NCBI GenBank assembly: GCA_945903465.1
Contig: CAMDOF010000053.1
Location: forward strand, 1-43,360
Origin: Opitutus sp. GAS368
GTDB taxonomy: Bacteria > Verrucomicrobiota > Verrucomicrobiia > Opitutales > Opitutaceae
DNA length: 43,360 bases
Direction of reading: 5' to 3'
Part shown: piece after piece, positions 26,990 to 35,212 of the stretch
How the letters are laid out: each line of letters starts with the position of its first letter
Position numbering within the stretch: position 1 is the first letter of the stretch
Translations under genes and position numbers: made by a program
The notes under the pieces: generated by a model
The model's database searches: none
What the model was told of the DNA's origin: nothing
The model's input: the letters and a program-made list of their open reading frames with translations, nothing else

Positions 26990-28264
26990 TTATTTGAGTG
27001 AGGCCGAAAACAACCGGTTCGGCGTCGACCAGATCAGCCGCGCCATCAACACGCGGTTGTAGTCGCGGCTACCTTTCGTGGGAATTTCGGACGTGATGAC
27101 CCACGTCTCGCTCGGGCTCACGGCGACCACCCCGAAGCCGGCGCCGAGATCGGCGTTGCTCTCGGGGATCAGAATCCGCTCGGTGGCGCGGCGGACACAC
27201 CGTCGCACCGGGTCGACCTCGGCGATAAACAGCGGCGCACGGTGCCGCATGACGTGGTCGTTGTTGGCGCCGCGCCGGGTGTAGACGAGGTAAAGGGTGT
27301 CGTTATGGGAGAGCCAGTGCTGCTGGGTGTTATAGCTGCCGAGCACCTTGCCATCATCAAACGTCCACTCGACGAACGGATCGAAGAATAGACCATCGGC
27401 GCTGCGCGCGACAAAGGCCGAGTGATCGGCGCGCATCGTGAGATAATACTTACCGCCAAATGCCGTGAGTGACGGCTCGTAGAGGCCACGCTCCCGTGGA
27501 ATGGAAAATTCGGAACCATGTTCGACGTAAGTGAGCTTTTCCCCGTCGAAGCGGCAACGGGCGACGATAGTCGTGTAATCGCGGAGGGCCGGATCCTTCC
27601 GATAACGAATCGGCAAAAGGATTTCGCCGTTCGGCAAATCGACCCGCTGGTGGCAACCGGAGTTCGGCTCGAGAATGGGCCGTTCCGCATGGTCCCGCGC
27701 GGGCAAGTCCAACAAGCGCAAGTCGCTCCACGCCGCAGTCACCGGATCGAAGACGGCATACGAGACCCGTTCAAGTCCGCGGTCCTCCTGGGTGCCGCCG
27801 CGGAAGCCAAACGTTTTGCCTGTGGCGAGGACACGCCCGGTCGCCGCGTGCCATTGCGGGCAAACATCGCCGATCACAAAATCGTGACCGGCGGGCATCC
27901 GCGTGCGGCGCAAACTATCAAGCCGCTGCGGCGCGGACCACGTGCGCCCCCAGTCCCGCGTCTCCAGTGCAAACATATCCTTGTATCCGTGCGCACCCGT
28001 CGGGTCGGTCTCCTGCGTCGTCACCAGGATGCGCGTTGGATTACCCGGAATTAAAGCCGCCCGCGATTGCGTGTAGAGTTGCCGGCCGTGGCCCGTCACG
28101 ACGGTGGAAACTTCGACGCGGTACGTGCCCGGCGTCTCCGCGGCTGGGACCATGGCAGGAATCAAAATAGCCACCAGCCCGGCGCACACACCGACCCCCT
28201 GACGAAAGGAGCCGATGGGGAAACCCCCGTGGCGCAGGCGAGCCCCAACGCCCTCAGCGCCCAT
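26990..28264 (-). CDS. BNR/sialidase-like exported protein (second in operon)
   Basis: A 424-residue protein of the sialidase/neuraminidase-like six-bladed propeller type. A hydrophobic stretch (VCAGLVAILIPAMVPAA) about 27-43 residues from the ATG acts as signal peptide; the true start could be slightly further in. ETRDWGRTWSAP fits the Asp-box S/T-x-D-x-G-x-x-W pattern, and YEPSLTAFGGKYYLTMRADHSAFVARSADG gives a typical propeller blade. Its first 11 nt overlap the end of the upstream sialidase-like gene, so the two are co-translated. Without the full arginine triad assigned, true sialidase activity is not proven; other glycoside or acidic-sugar cleavage is possible. Confidence 0.85.
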   Translation of the reverse strand: MGAEGVGARLRHGGFPIGSFRQGVGVCAGLVAILIPAMVPAAETPGTYRVEVSTVVTGHGRQLYTQSRAALIPGNPTRILVTTQETDPTGAHGYKDMFALETRDWGRTWSAPQRLDSLRRTRMPAGHDFVIGDVCPQWHAATGRVLATGKTFGFRGGTQEDRGLERVSYAVFDPVTAAWSDLRLLDLPARDHAERPILEPNSGCHQRVDLPNGEILLPIRYRKDPALRDYTTIVARCRFDGEKLTYVEHGSEFSIPRERGLYEPSLTAFGGKYYLTMRADHSAFVARSADGLFFDPFVEWTFDDGKVLGSYNTQQHWLSHNDTLYLVYTRRGANNDHVMRHRAPLFIAEVDPVRRCVRRATERILIPESNADLGAGFGVVAVSPSETWVITSEIPTKGSRDYNRVLMARLIWSTPNRLFSASLK

Positions 28265-29432
28265 CGGTCACACGAAATTTCCCAAACTGGATATGCGTCC
28301 GCGAGCGATCCTTCGTGCCACTGTCCCACACGGCGCGGAAATCACCGGGCGCCACTTCGATCAAGGTCGGATAGGAATTCTTGATACCCCCGTCGTAAAA
28401 CGTCTTTTCCACGCCCCAGCCGGCGCCAGCGGATTTGGTTTTGTACCGCAGCGCCATCCGGCCGGTGGGCGCGGGCGCCGCTGGGCCGTCGTTGTAAACG
28501 TAGAGGTGCGTACCGCCGGTCGTGCGACCGAAAAAAGCCTTCGATTTGGCGTTCCAAAGTTCAGGTTCCTGCTGCGCGGCGCTCCACGTGCGGCCCCCGT
28601 CTTTACTCACCGTGGAAAACGCGCGCGGCGGATCCGTCATCTTACTTTCATTCTCATAATCGGCGGTGCGCATGACCATCTTGATTTCGCCGGGAGCGTC
28701 ACCTAGGGCGATGTTACCCTCGTGCAGAAAAATTTTTGGGCCGCTGACCGGCTGCGGAATGAAAGAGGCCAGGTTCCACTCCATCAGGCTCGTGCTGCTG
28801 AGGATAAAATGATCACGTGAGCCAAGGGGATCGTTGCGGCGGGTATTGCGATGCATTGGAAACAGGTAGCGGGTCTGGCCCTTCTCCGTAAATGCATACG
28901 GGCCGGCGACGCAGATCAGCGGTCCGGTGTAGCCCATGGAAAGCTCCACGGGGATCCACGAGCGGCCGCCATCAGCGCTATAGGCTCCGACTAGCTGCGA
29001 GTCTTCGCTGTGGCGATAATTCATCGGGCAACGCATCGCAAAAGCCCAGAGCACATCCTGACCGGGCGGTTTGAAGAGAATCGCGTTGGCGTAGGCGAAC
29101 TGGATCGTGCCTTGCCGCTGGTGGTGATCAAAAATGACCACGGGGTCTCCCCACGTGTCGCCGTCGTTGGTGGAGACGCTCGCCAGAATGTCGCCCATAT
29201 CGGTCTTGCCGGGAATTTTTACTCCGAAGGCAGCCACGAGGTGCGGACCCTTCCACTGTGCGAGATACGGTTCCCAAAGCTCGGAAGATCCCGGATGCTT
29301 TTCCATGTGGCGGACTACCCTGACATCCGTGACGTCGCCGGTATGGTTGGCGGCGCGAGCAGGTATCGAGGTGGCCGCGGCGGCGAGTGCGAGTGCGAGT
29401 GCAGGAAACGGGAGGAGACGGGGAATTTTCAT
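28254..29432 (-). CDS. BNR/sialidase-like exported protein (first in operon)
   Basis: A 392-residue protein. The ATG at 29432 starts the signal peptide MKIPRLLPFPALALALAAAA; an earlier in-frame start at 29468 would overlap the RraA gene. Three good Asp-boxes are visible: STNDGDTWGDPV, YSADGGRSWIPV and VSKDGGRTWSAA, as expected of a BNR-repeat sialidase-type propeller. The end carries the SYPTLIEVAPGDFRAVWDSG blade. It lies 29 nt after the RraA-type gene and overlaps the next sialidase-like gene. Most members of this family in the phylum are annotated as exo-alpha-sialidases by fold only. The setting beside a neuraminate-lyase-like gene makes it a fair sialidase candidate. Confidence 0.88.
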   Translation of the reverse strand: MKIPRLLPFPALALALAAAATSIPARAANHTGDVTDVRVVRHMEKHPGSSELWEPYLAQWKGPHLVAAFGVKIPGKTDMGDILASVSTNDGDTWGDPVVIFDHHQRQGTIQFAYANAILFKPPGQDVLWAFAMRCPMNYRHSEDSQLVGAYSADGGRSWIPVELSMGYTGPLICVAGPYAFTEKGQTRYLFPMHRNTRRNDPLGSRDHFILSSTSLMEWNLASFIPQPVSGPKIFLHEGNIALGDAPGEIKMVMRTADYENESKMTDPPRAFSTVSKDGGRTWSAAQQEPELWNAKSKAFFGRTTGGTHLYVYNDGPAAPAPTGRMALRYKTKSAGAGWGVEKTFYDGGIKNSYPTLIEVAPGDFRAVWDSGTKDRSRTHIQFGKFRVTDGR

Positions 29433-29461
29433 GATGAGGGAAATAACTGTAAAATCGGGAG

Positions 29462-30217
29462 TCACCATTCGCCCTTACGTCCAAATTTCTCGCGAGCGGC
29501 GGCGCCGAAACGGAGGGCGGCTTCATCAATCGCCGCGCGAATTTCCTCGGAGGATTTTCCGGAGACATCGCGAGCTGCGGGAATAAGCGTCTGGCATTCG
29601 TTGGCGTCCATGAAGCGCGCGGCCTCGAGTAAACGCTCCTCATCTTCGGGTGGCACAGCGAGAAATCCGTGCTTGTCGGCATGGATCAGCTGCCCGGGCT
29701 GAACACAGCGACCGAAGACCTCCACCTCGCCACCCCAACGCACGGGACAGCTGAAGGCATGGCCCACGCACAAACGCCGGGCGAGAGCCTTGAACCCTGC
29801 GTGATTCATCTCGTCGAGGTCGCGGATGCCGCCATCAATGATCGTACCCACGCAGCCGAGGGCGCGGTGGATGTTGCTGTTGACCTCGCCCCAGAAGGCC
29901 CCGATCACGCGCGGCTTGTCGAGATCCTGCACGATCACAATTTTAGGACCGGGCACACTCGCGACGTAGCGACGATACTCGCTCCACGCGTGAGCATTTT
30001 TTTTGGGGTGGGCGGAGTTGCTCGGTTCACAAACCACCGTCACCGCCCGCCCCACCATGGGCCCCATGTGCGGCATGAAGTCGCGCGTCTCCTCCAGGTT
30101 AAACCCCGCCTGTGCAGGCGAGTGGCGCGTGAACTGTTCCCAACCATTATAAATGGTCGGGGTGTTCCAGCGCTGCAACTGGAGGAAATCAGCGTGATTC
30201 AGCGAGACGTTCATCAT
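29462..30217 (-). CDS. RraA-family aldolase-like protein
   Basis: A 251-residue RraA-fold protein, the family of 4-hydroxy-4-methyl-2-oxoglutarate / oxaloacetate aldolases and the RNase E inhibitor RraA. The metal/substrate region reads FWGEVNSNIHRALGC (108-122), followed by TIIDGGIRDLDEM with Arg132 and Asp133, then the closing VQPGQLIHADKHGFLAVP. It lacks a signal peptide and should be cytoplasmic. As first gene of the operon with two exported sialidase-like enzymes, it is more likely a catabolic keto-acid aldolase than a regulator of RNase E. It could cleave a keto acid made from the sugar acid, in addition to or instead of the NanA-like lyase (inference). Confidence 0.88.
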   Translation of the reverse strand: MMNVSLNHADFLQLQRWNTPTIYNGWEQFTRHSPAQAGFNLEETRDFMPHMGPMVGRAVTVVCEPSNSAHPKKNAHAWSEYRRYVASVPGPKIVIVQDLDKPRVIGAFWGEVNSNIHRALGCVGTIIDGGIRDLDEMNHAGFKALARRLCVGHAFSCPVRWGGEVEVFGRCVQPGQLIHADKHGFLAVPPEDEERLLEAARFMDANECQTLIPAARDVSGKSSEEIRAAIDEAALRFGAAAREKFGRKGEW

Positions 30218-30424
30218 GAAAAAATGATCCGAAGGCGAGTGGTCGAGGAGACGGCGGCACCCGCGCAGAACAGATGGGAAATCGATTTTTTGCTGATTGA
30301 TGCCGAGGAACCGATCGCGCGCGATACCACCGATCTTAGCGAGGAAAAAGTCCGAGGTTTCAAAGTGCGGGGTGAAAAAGCCCGGCGCAGGTTACGAGGT
30401 GAAAACCGCGACGGGCGATGAGCG

Positions 30425-30444
30425 TTTTTATAATCAGATAAAAA
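30425..30444. promoter_or_regulatory. AT-rich inverted repeat between receptor remnant and RraA operon
   Basis: TTTTTAT and ATAAAAA form a perfect 7-bp inverted repeat with a 6-nt spacer (AATCAG), 9 nt past the stop of the receptor remnant and about 210 nt before the RraA start. It may be the old terminator of the lost receptor gene, or an operator or promoter element of the RraA/sialidase operon. Confidence 0.4.
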
Positions 30445-30452
30445 TACCGAGC

Positions 30453-30650
30453 TCAGAACCGCACGCCGACGACGGCTTGCCAATCGCGGCCTGGATCGAC
30501 GGTGAATCGATACCATTGGCCTACATAGTAGATGTTCTGGTTATCAAAGATATTGTTCACCTTCAGCGAGAAGTCGTAGGCGTACCGACTGCCGGCCGGG
30601 CGCAGGCGATAGTTCACGATGGCATCGGCCTTCCACCACGAGTCCAGAAA
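30453..30650 (-). pseudogene. C-terminal remnant of a TonB-dependent receptor
   Basis: About 64 codons remain, ending with a normal stop at 30453. The reading LDSWWKADAIVNYRLR ... YDFSLKVNNIFDNQN ... WQAVVGVRF is the typical last strands of a TonB-dependent receptor barrel, with a terminal Phe. An in-frame stop lies just upstream (near 30660), and no start codon, plug or further barrel follows, so the gene has been cut, probably by a deletion that joined it to the DUF1592 operon's upstream DNA. It resembles the catecholate or ferric-siderophore type more than the GLRGSF type of the intact receptors here. It was on the same strand as the RraA-sialidase operon and may once have headed it. Confidence 0.72.
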
Positions 30651-30893
30651 AAATGGGTGGTTCTATTTTAATACCTTCAAAGCCCCGCGCACCCTTGGGG
30701 GCGTTCGCGGCGACGGCAATTTCTCGGGGCAAACGGCATCGGGATTATTCTTCGGCCGCCGCTAAAACGGGCGGCTCCCTGCAAAATCGTCCAGCGCACC
30801 GCCGCGCCCTCCGCGGCACTTCGCTGGCTGCGATTCCTATTGAGCAACCGCCGAAGGCTAACGATGGTTCCTTCTCCCGTGGATGCCAACGTC

Positions 30894-32822
30894 ATGATCC
30901 TCTTAAAAAAATTTTGCCAGGGCGTGCTGGCCGTAATCGTTTCGGTTTGGGCGTTACCCTTGCCAAGCCAGGCACAACCGGTCGCCGACGGGCATGTCCT
31001 CGCGCTGCAGAACGAAACCAAGGCGTCCTTTCGGGATCGGGTTACCCCCTTTGTTCGCACGTATTGTTTCGACTGTCACAGCAACAAAAAATCGCGAGGC
31101 GGGGTCAACTTTGAACCGGCGCTGAAGGCACCCGGCAACGCGGCCTTTAGCCGGCGCTGGAAGCAAGCATTCGCGAACGTCAAGGCCCACGATATGCCGC
31201 CGGAGGATACGGAAAAACAGCCGACAGATGCAGAGCGGCAAATGTTCTTGGAATGGATTGGCCAGATCAAGTTCCTGAGCCCGCCAGATCCGGGGCTTTT
31301 TGTGATCCGTCGTCTGACCAAAGTAGAGTACGGCAACACGCTGCACGATCTCCTCGGGGTTGATCCGGCGGTCGCTCGGGAACTGCCAGATGAAGTGTTT
31401 GGCGAGGGTTATCTCAATACGCTATCGCCCCTCCAGTCGGAGCAGTATCTCTGGATCGCCCAAGAAGTATTGGACCGGGTGCTGTCCCCCGAGGGCGCGC
31501 CGCCGACGCTGGTCCAACGACGGTTGCTGGGGGAACCCCTCGCGCCTGGCACGGAGGCGCGCGCGGCGACGCGCACGGTTGCCCACGCACTGGCCCGCCG
31601 CGCCTATCGCCGCCCACCCACGGAGGCGGAAGTGGACGTCCTGTTGGCCGTATTTGATCTGGCGCGCGAGAACCAGCTCACCCATTCAGCGGCCCTGCGT
31701 CTCATGCTCAAGGCGGTGCTGGTTTCTCCGCAGTTTCTCTTCATCACACCAGCGCGGGAAGGGGTCGCCGGCGGCGACATTGTGCCGCTCGATGACCATC
31801 AGCTGGCTGCCCGTTTGTCGTACCTTTTGTGGGCCACCATGCCTGACGCCGAACTCGCCGCCTTGGCGGACAGCGGAAAACTCCACGAGCCGGCGATTCT
31901 GCAAGAGCAGGCGAGGCGTCTACTGATGGATAACCGCTCGCGAGCCTTGTTTGATGGGTTCGGGGCGCAGTGGCTCGGGCTGAGCGAGCTGGCCGGCAAG
32001 ACCTTCGATACCGCGAAGTTTCCTCTCATGACCGCTGGGATGCGCACGGCGATGTATGACGAGGTGCGGCTGTTCTTTGAAAACGTTGTGCGCGAAAACC
32101 TGAGCGTGGTCAGTTTCGTAACGAGTGATTACACCTTCCTCAACGAGACGCTGGCCACGATCTATGGCATGGAAAAGACCGTCACCGGACCGGCGATGCG
32201 CAAGGTGGCGCTGACCGATGCGCAACGCGGTGGCGTTCTCGGCATGCCCGGTATTCTGGCCACGACCTCTTTTCCCAACCGCACCAGCCCCGTGAAACGC
32301 GGCGTGTGGGTGCTCGAACAACTGTTGGGGGAACGTGTGCCGCCCGCGCCGCCAAACGTTCCAGCCCTGGACAAACAGGACAAAACGCAGGTCGCCACTC
32401 TCACGCTGCGAGCACGCACCGAGTTGCACCGTACCGATTCTGTCTGCGCCAACTGTCACAAAGTCCTCGATCCGATTGGATTCGGGCTGGAGAACTTCGA
32501 TGCCATCGGACGCTGGCGAGAGCAGGACGAGGCGGGCGGCGCGATCGACGCCGCGGGTGAACTGCCGGGAGGAAAACGTTTTTCATCTCCCCAAGAGCTC
32601 AAAGCCATTATTGCCGCGCGGCAGGGTGACCTGACTCGCAACCTGACGGAAAAACTTCTGGCCTATGCCCTCTGCCGCCAGCTCGAAGGCTACGATGAAA
32701 TCGTCGTGGATCAAATGATGGCAACGATCGCCAAGGAAGGTTACCGTATGCAGCCTCTCATCACCGCCATCGTGACCAGTTATCCCTTCACCCAGCGCCG
32801 CGTTCACAGCCTCCAACCTTAG
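30894..32822 (+). CDS. PSD/DUF1592-domain cytochrome-like protein
   Basis: About 642 residues. I chose the ATG at 30894 since it starts a signal peptide ([28 protein letters not shown]); upstream in-frame starts (ATG at 30864 and a TTG at 30840) are possible. It carries the domain set of planctomycete/verrucomicrobial large cytochromes: a CFDCH heme-type motif at 58-62, the [17 protein letters not shown] domain (DUF1587), [18 protein letters not shown] (DUF1595), a DUF1592 core, the [16 protein letters not shown] block (DUF1588) with a CANCH motif at 518-522, and a C-terminal DUF1585 helix block. The two CxxCH motifs suggest two c-type hemes. The substrate is unknown; the family is proposed to work in extracellular or periplasmic oxidation of polymers. 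It forms a pair with the DUF1552 gene 15 nt downstream. Confidence 0.92.
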   Translation: MILLKKFCQGVLAVIVSVWALPLPSQAQPVADGHVLALQNETKASFRDRVTPFVRTYCFDCHSNKKSRGGVNFEPALKAPGNAAFSRRWKQAFANVKAHDMPPEDTEKQPTDAERQMFLEWIGQIKFLSPPDPGLFVIRRLTKVEYGNTLHDLLGVDPAVARELPDEVFGEGYLNTLSPLQSEQYLWIAQEVLDRVLSPEGAPPTLVQRRLLGEPLAPGTEARAATRTVAHALARRAYRRPPTEAEVDVLLAVFDLARENQLTHSAALRLMLKAVLVSPQFLFITPAREGVAGGDIVPLDDHQLAARLSYLLWATMPDAELAALADSGKLHEPAILQEQARRLLMDNRSRALFDGFGAQWLGLSELAGKTFDTAKFPLMTAGMRTAMYDEVRLFFENVVRENLSVVSFVTSDYTFLNETLATIYGMEKTVTGPAMRKVALTDAQRGGVLGMPGILATTSFPNRTSPVKRGVWVLEQLLGERVPPAPPNVPALDKQDKTQVATLTLRARTELHRTDSVCANCHKVLDPIGFGLENFDAIGRWREQDEAGGAIDAAGELPGGKRFSSPQELKAIIAARQGDLTRNLTEKLLAYALCRQLEGYDEIVVDQMMATIAKEGYRMQPLITAIVTSYPFTQRRVHSLQP

Positions 32823-32837
32823 TAACCTTCCCGCCCC

Positions 32838-34232
32838 ATGAGCACTCGCTTCCTCATCGATCGTCGCACCTGCCTTAAAGGGATCGGCGTCGCCCTCGCC
32901 CTGCCTCTTTTCGAGACCATGGGCTGGGCCGATCCAGAAAAGAAAAAATTGGCCAAACCGCCGGTGCGCCTCGGCTTCATGTACATGCCCCACGGCGTCA
33001 TCATGGATCAGTTTTGGCCCGCCAGCCCGGAGACCTTCCTGACGGCACCACCGCCGGCATTGGCTTCCCTCGGTCCCGTGATCGACCAATGCCTGATGCT
33101 TAAGGGAATCTCCGGCGTACCCATTTCACCCTTTAATGGCGCGCCGCACGCCCTCGAATTATCCACTTGGCTCACCGCAACTCTACCTGATTCGAACCGC
33201 CGCAATCAGATCAATATTTCGATTTCCGCGGATCAGATCGCGGCTAATTACGTGGGCCCGCTCACCTCGCTGCCTTCGTTGGAATTGGCCACCATGCCGC
33301 AGACCCACAAGGAAAACCAAGAGGGGTTAAACGAAGGCTATTATTCGCACTGCAGCTTTCGCTCTGCCACCCAGTCTGTCCCCGCCGAGACCAATCCCCG
33401 CAACGTACTCAACCGGCTCTTCGGAATGAGAGACCAAGCCGACCCTCGCCGCAAATCAGGCCAAACCGCTCAGGCGGACGCGATGGACCGAAAGATGTTA
33501 GACTTAGTGATCGGCGGCGCCAAGGAACTGCGGCGTGGATTGCCCCAGAGCGATCAACACAAGTTGGATGAATATTTGGACGGCGTCCGCTCGGTGGAAC
33601 GGCGCATCGCGGCGATCGAACATCGGCAAAAAGAGGCCGCCCTCGAGGCCGCGGGTGTCAGCGTCAGCAAACGGCACGCGGCTGACTCCCCACCCATCGA
33701 AATTAAAATCCCCGTGGGCGACAAGCGCAGTGAGTACATGCAGGTCATGTGCGACCTCAACGTGCTCGCGTTTCAGACCGACACCACCCGCGTCAGCACC
33801 TACATTGGCTCCACGCCGAACGGCGTTTCCTACCCAGAACTCGGGTTTAAGGACACGCATCATTCCCAAACCCATCACGCCTTCCAAGCCGACAAGGTGG
33901 CGAAAGTCGCCGCGATCACCGCCTTCAATATCGCCCAGTTCGCTTACATGATCAAACGCATGCACAGCATTCGGGAGGGCGACGGCACCTTGCTCGACAA
34001 CTGTATTATGATGTGGGGCTCCGGCCTGGAAGATGGCAACAAGCACGCGCGGGAGAACCTGCCTTTCATCGTCGCTGGCCGCGGCGGCGGTTCGATCAAC
34101 ACGGGACGATTCCTGACGGATGTGCGGGGAAATCAAGGCGACCTGCTCACCACGTTGCTCGGTTGCGCCGGTGTGCCGCTCGACCGCCCCATCGGCATCG
34201 CAACAAAACAGCTCAAAGCGATTACGACCTAG
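32838..34232 (+). CDS. DUF1552 protein, Tat-type exported
   Basis: A 464-residue DUF1552 protein. The start [22 protein letters not shown] is a twin-arginine-like signal (DRRTCLKG), and the typical [14 protein letters not shown] segment follows. The middle has [28 protein letters not shown], the family's marker, and SRTPR-like [11 protein letters not shown]. The end has [26 protein letters not shown] and a hydrolase-like [18 protein letters not shown]1552 is related to the DUF1501/alkaline-phosphatase-like group. It nearly always follows a DUF1592 gene, as here, so the two probably form one periplasmic system with unknown substrate. Confidence 0.92.
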   Translation: MSTRFLIDRRTCLKGIGVALALPLFETMGWADPEKKKLAKPPVRLGFMYMPHGVIMDQFWPASPETFLTAPPPALASLGPVIDQCLMLKGISGVPISPFNGAPHALELSTWLTATLPDSNRRNQINISISADQIAANYVGPLTSLPSLELATMPQTHKENQEGLNEGYYSHCSFRSATQSVPAETNPRNVLNRLFGMRDQADPRRKSGQTAQADAMDRKMLDLVIGGAKELRRGLPQSDQHKLDEYLDGVRSVERRIAAIEHRQKEAALEAAGVSVSKRHAADSPPIEIKIPVGDKRSEYMQVMCDLNVLAFQTDTTRVSTYIGSTPNGVSYPELGFKDTHHSQTHHAFQADKVAKVAAITAFNIAQFAYMIKRMHSIREGDGTLLDNCIMMWGSGLEDGNKHARENLPFIVAGRGGGSINTGRFLTDVRGNQGDLLTTLLGCAGVPLDRPIGIATKQLKAITT

Positions 34233-34237
34233 CTTTA

Positions 34238-34271
34238 GACGCCACGATCCTGCAAGCACCGCGGTGGCGTC
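34238..34271 (+). terminator. Candidate terminator of the DUF1592-DUF1552 pair
   Basis: GACGCCAC at 34238-34245 and GTGGCGTC at 34264-34271 form a perfect 8-bp stem with an 18-nt loop, starting 6 nt after the DUF1552 stop. No T tract follows, so factor-independent termination is uncertain. Confidence 0.4.
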
Positions 34272-34339
34272 GTGCGGTTATTCTCCGAAATCCGGGTCAC
34301 CCGTAATATCAGTCGGTGCCCCTAAGAGGGGCCCAGACG

Positions 34340-34420
34340 ATGAAAAGTAAACGACCCACGACGGAGTCGAAGATCCGCCTATTGCGGCAAGCCGACGGCG
34401 GCAAAAGCATCGTGGAAATG
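34340..34420 (+). pseudogene. Truncated IS3-family transposase OrfA
   Basis: Only the first 26 codons or so remain: MKSKRPTTES then KIRLLRQADGGKSIVE. This matches the helix-turn-helix start of IS3-family OrfA proteins, which in intact form continues with a VCREHGISE.TFYRWK-like second helix. Here the reading breaks after IVEM into unrelated sequence. No OrfB (DDE integrase) and no terminal inverted repeats are found nearby. It is a stump left by deletion or by insertion of later DNA. Confidence 0.55.
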
Positions 34421-34523
34421 AGGCCCCATCCGAAAGGGTCAAACTTTGGGGGTTTGCCTGGCCCCCACAGGAGTTCCCCCTCGGCCATCTCGGATAGCTC
34501 CCGTAAACGCCCAAAGCTGGGGG

Positions 34524-34741
34524 GCGTGGGTATCGCTTGAGTGGCTCAACCGACGCAACCGCGGACCAGCCATGGACCGGGAACGGTTCGCGGCGTCTGC
34601 TCCAGACCTTGCCCTTGGCTCCTCCCCGTAGTGATCATTCGTTTTCGCCATCGAGTCCACAACTTGAGGAACCGGAGACGTGAATCGCGCTCGTACGGGA
34701 CTATGGCGGGCGGCGGCTTCGGGCCGGAAGGCCCTGTCTCG
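34524..34741 (+). mobile_element. Remnant of a group II intron 3' end (maturase tail and domain V/VI-like RNA)
   Basis: From 34527 the plus strand reads WVSLEWLNRRNRGPAMDRERF, and after one frameshift (from 34594) RLLQTLPLAPPRSDHSF, ending at a TGA at 34681. This reproduces the C-terminal end of group II intron-encoded reverse transcriptase/maturases (WLNRRSQR...W..F..LL...PLP.PRI.HS.). Directly afterwards, 34668-34703 contains CCGGAGACG ... CGTACGGG, which has the layout of the conserved domain V hairpin, and 34704-34741 is a GC-rich hairpin with a GGCGG/CCTGTC end like domain VI. The rest of the intron is lost. It is a dead relic; the domain V pairing is visibly degenerate. Confidence 0.5.
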
Positions 34742-35187
34742 GAAGCAACGATGCTCCGCCACCTGCGTGTGAACGGCGGCCGGTTTGAGAGGTAAGTTCG
34801 CAGCAGACCACGCCAAGGTCGGAGAGGAGAAATTGTCAGGACGGGCTCTTTGCGCGTTTCTAAAAAAGTGCCACCGACCGCTCTGCCTGAAGTGTTAACG
34901 ATCACTCCGAATCGCCCGGGGATTTCCTCCCTCAGGGTGAATTCAATGGCCAGAAGGGTACGCTCTCGCTGCACGCCAGAAGCTCCGCACCGCCGGCGTG
35001 GGCAAGCGGAGCGAGGCAAGACGGGATGGCTTGAGCAGGAGCACTTGCAAAGCGGGAACCTCCGCGCACCGTCCGCCCATGTTGATTCTTCTTCGCCTCG
35101 GATGGTTTCGCGCGGGTCTTTACCGTCACGATGAACGCGGGGGGCGGAGCGTGCGGTTCGCCAAGGGCGAAAGCGCGGCGGGGGGGA

Positions 35188-35204
35188 TTTAGTGGGAAAC
35201 TAAA
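35188..35204. promoter_or_regulatory. Inverted repeat upstream of photolyase gene
   Basis: TTTAGT and ACTAAA form a 6-bp inverted repeat with a 5-nt spacer (GGGAA), ending 8 nt before the photolyase ATG. It could be an operator for a light- or damage-responsive regulator, or it may only be part of the leader. Support is modest. Confidence 0.3.
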
Positions 35205-35212
35205 ATGATTCT

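Larger units (their letters stand above)
30218..30893. other. Intergenic region with receptor remnant, RraA / DUF1592 genes
   Basis: A 676-nt divergent gap. It contains an inverted repeat at 30425-30444 and the TonB-receptor remnant at 30453-30650. The RraA-operon promoter should lie at 30218-30450 and the DUF1592-operon promoter at 30650-30890, where I see no clear motif. The start codon of the RraA gene itself sits in ATCAT-gaaaaa-ATGAT, a short inverted repeat. Confidence 0.45.
34233..35212. other. Long gap with mobile-element remnants
   Basis: A 980-nt gap between the DUF1552 and photolyase genes. It holds a terminator-like hairpin (34238-34271), an IS3 OrfA stump (34340-34420), a group II intron remnant (34524-34741) and an inverted repeat before the photolyase (35188-35204). 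From 34742 to 35180 I see nothing nameable. A 157-codon minus-strand frame at 34546-35019 overlies the intron remnant and has no recognisable domain. Confidence 0.5.

Noticed and set aside
34546..35019. 157-codon minus-strand open frame
   Set aside because: Its left part is antisense to the group II intron remnant and it contains no recognisable domain.
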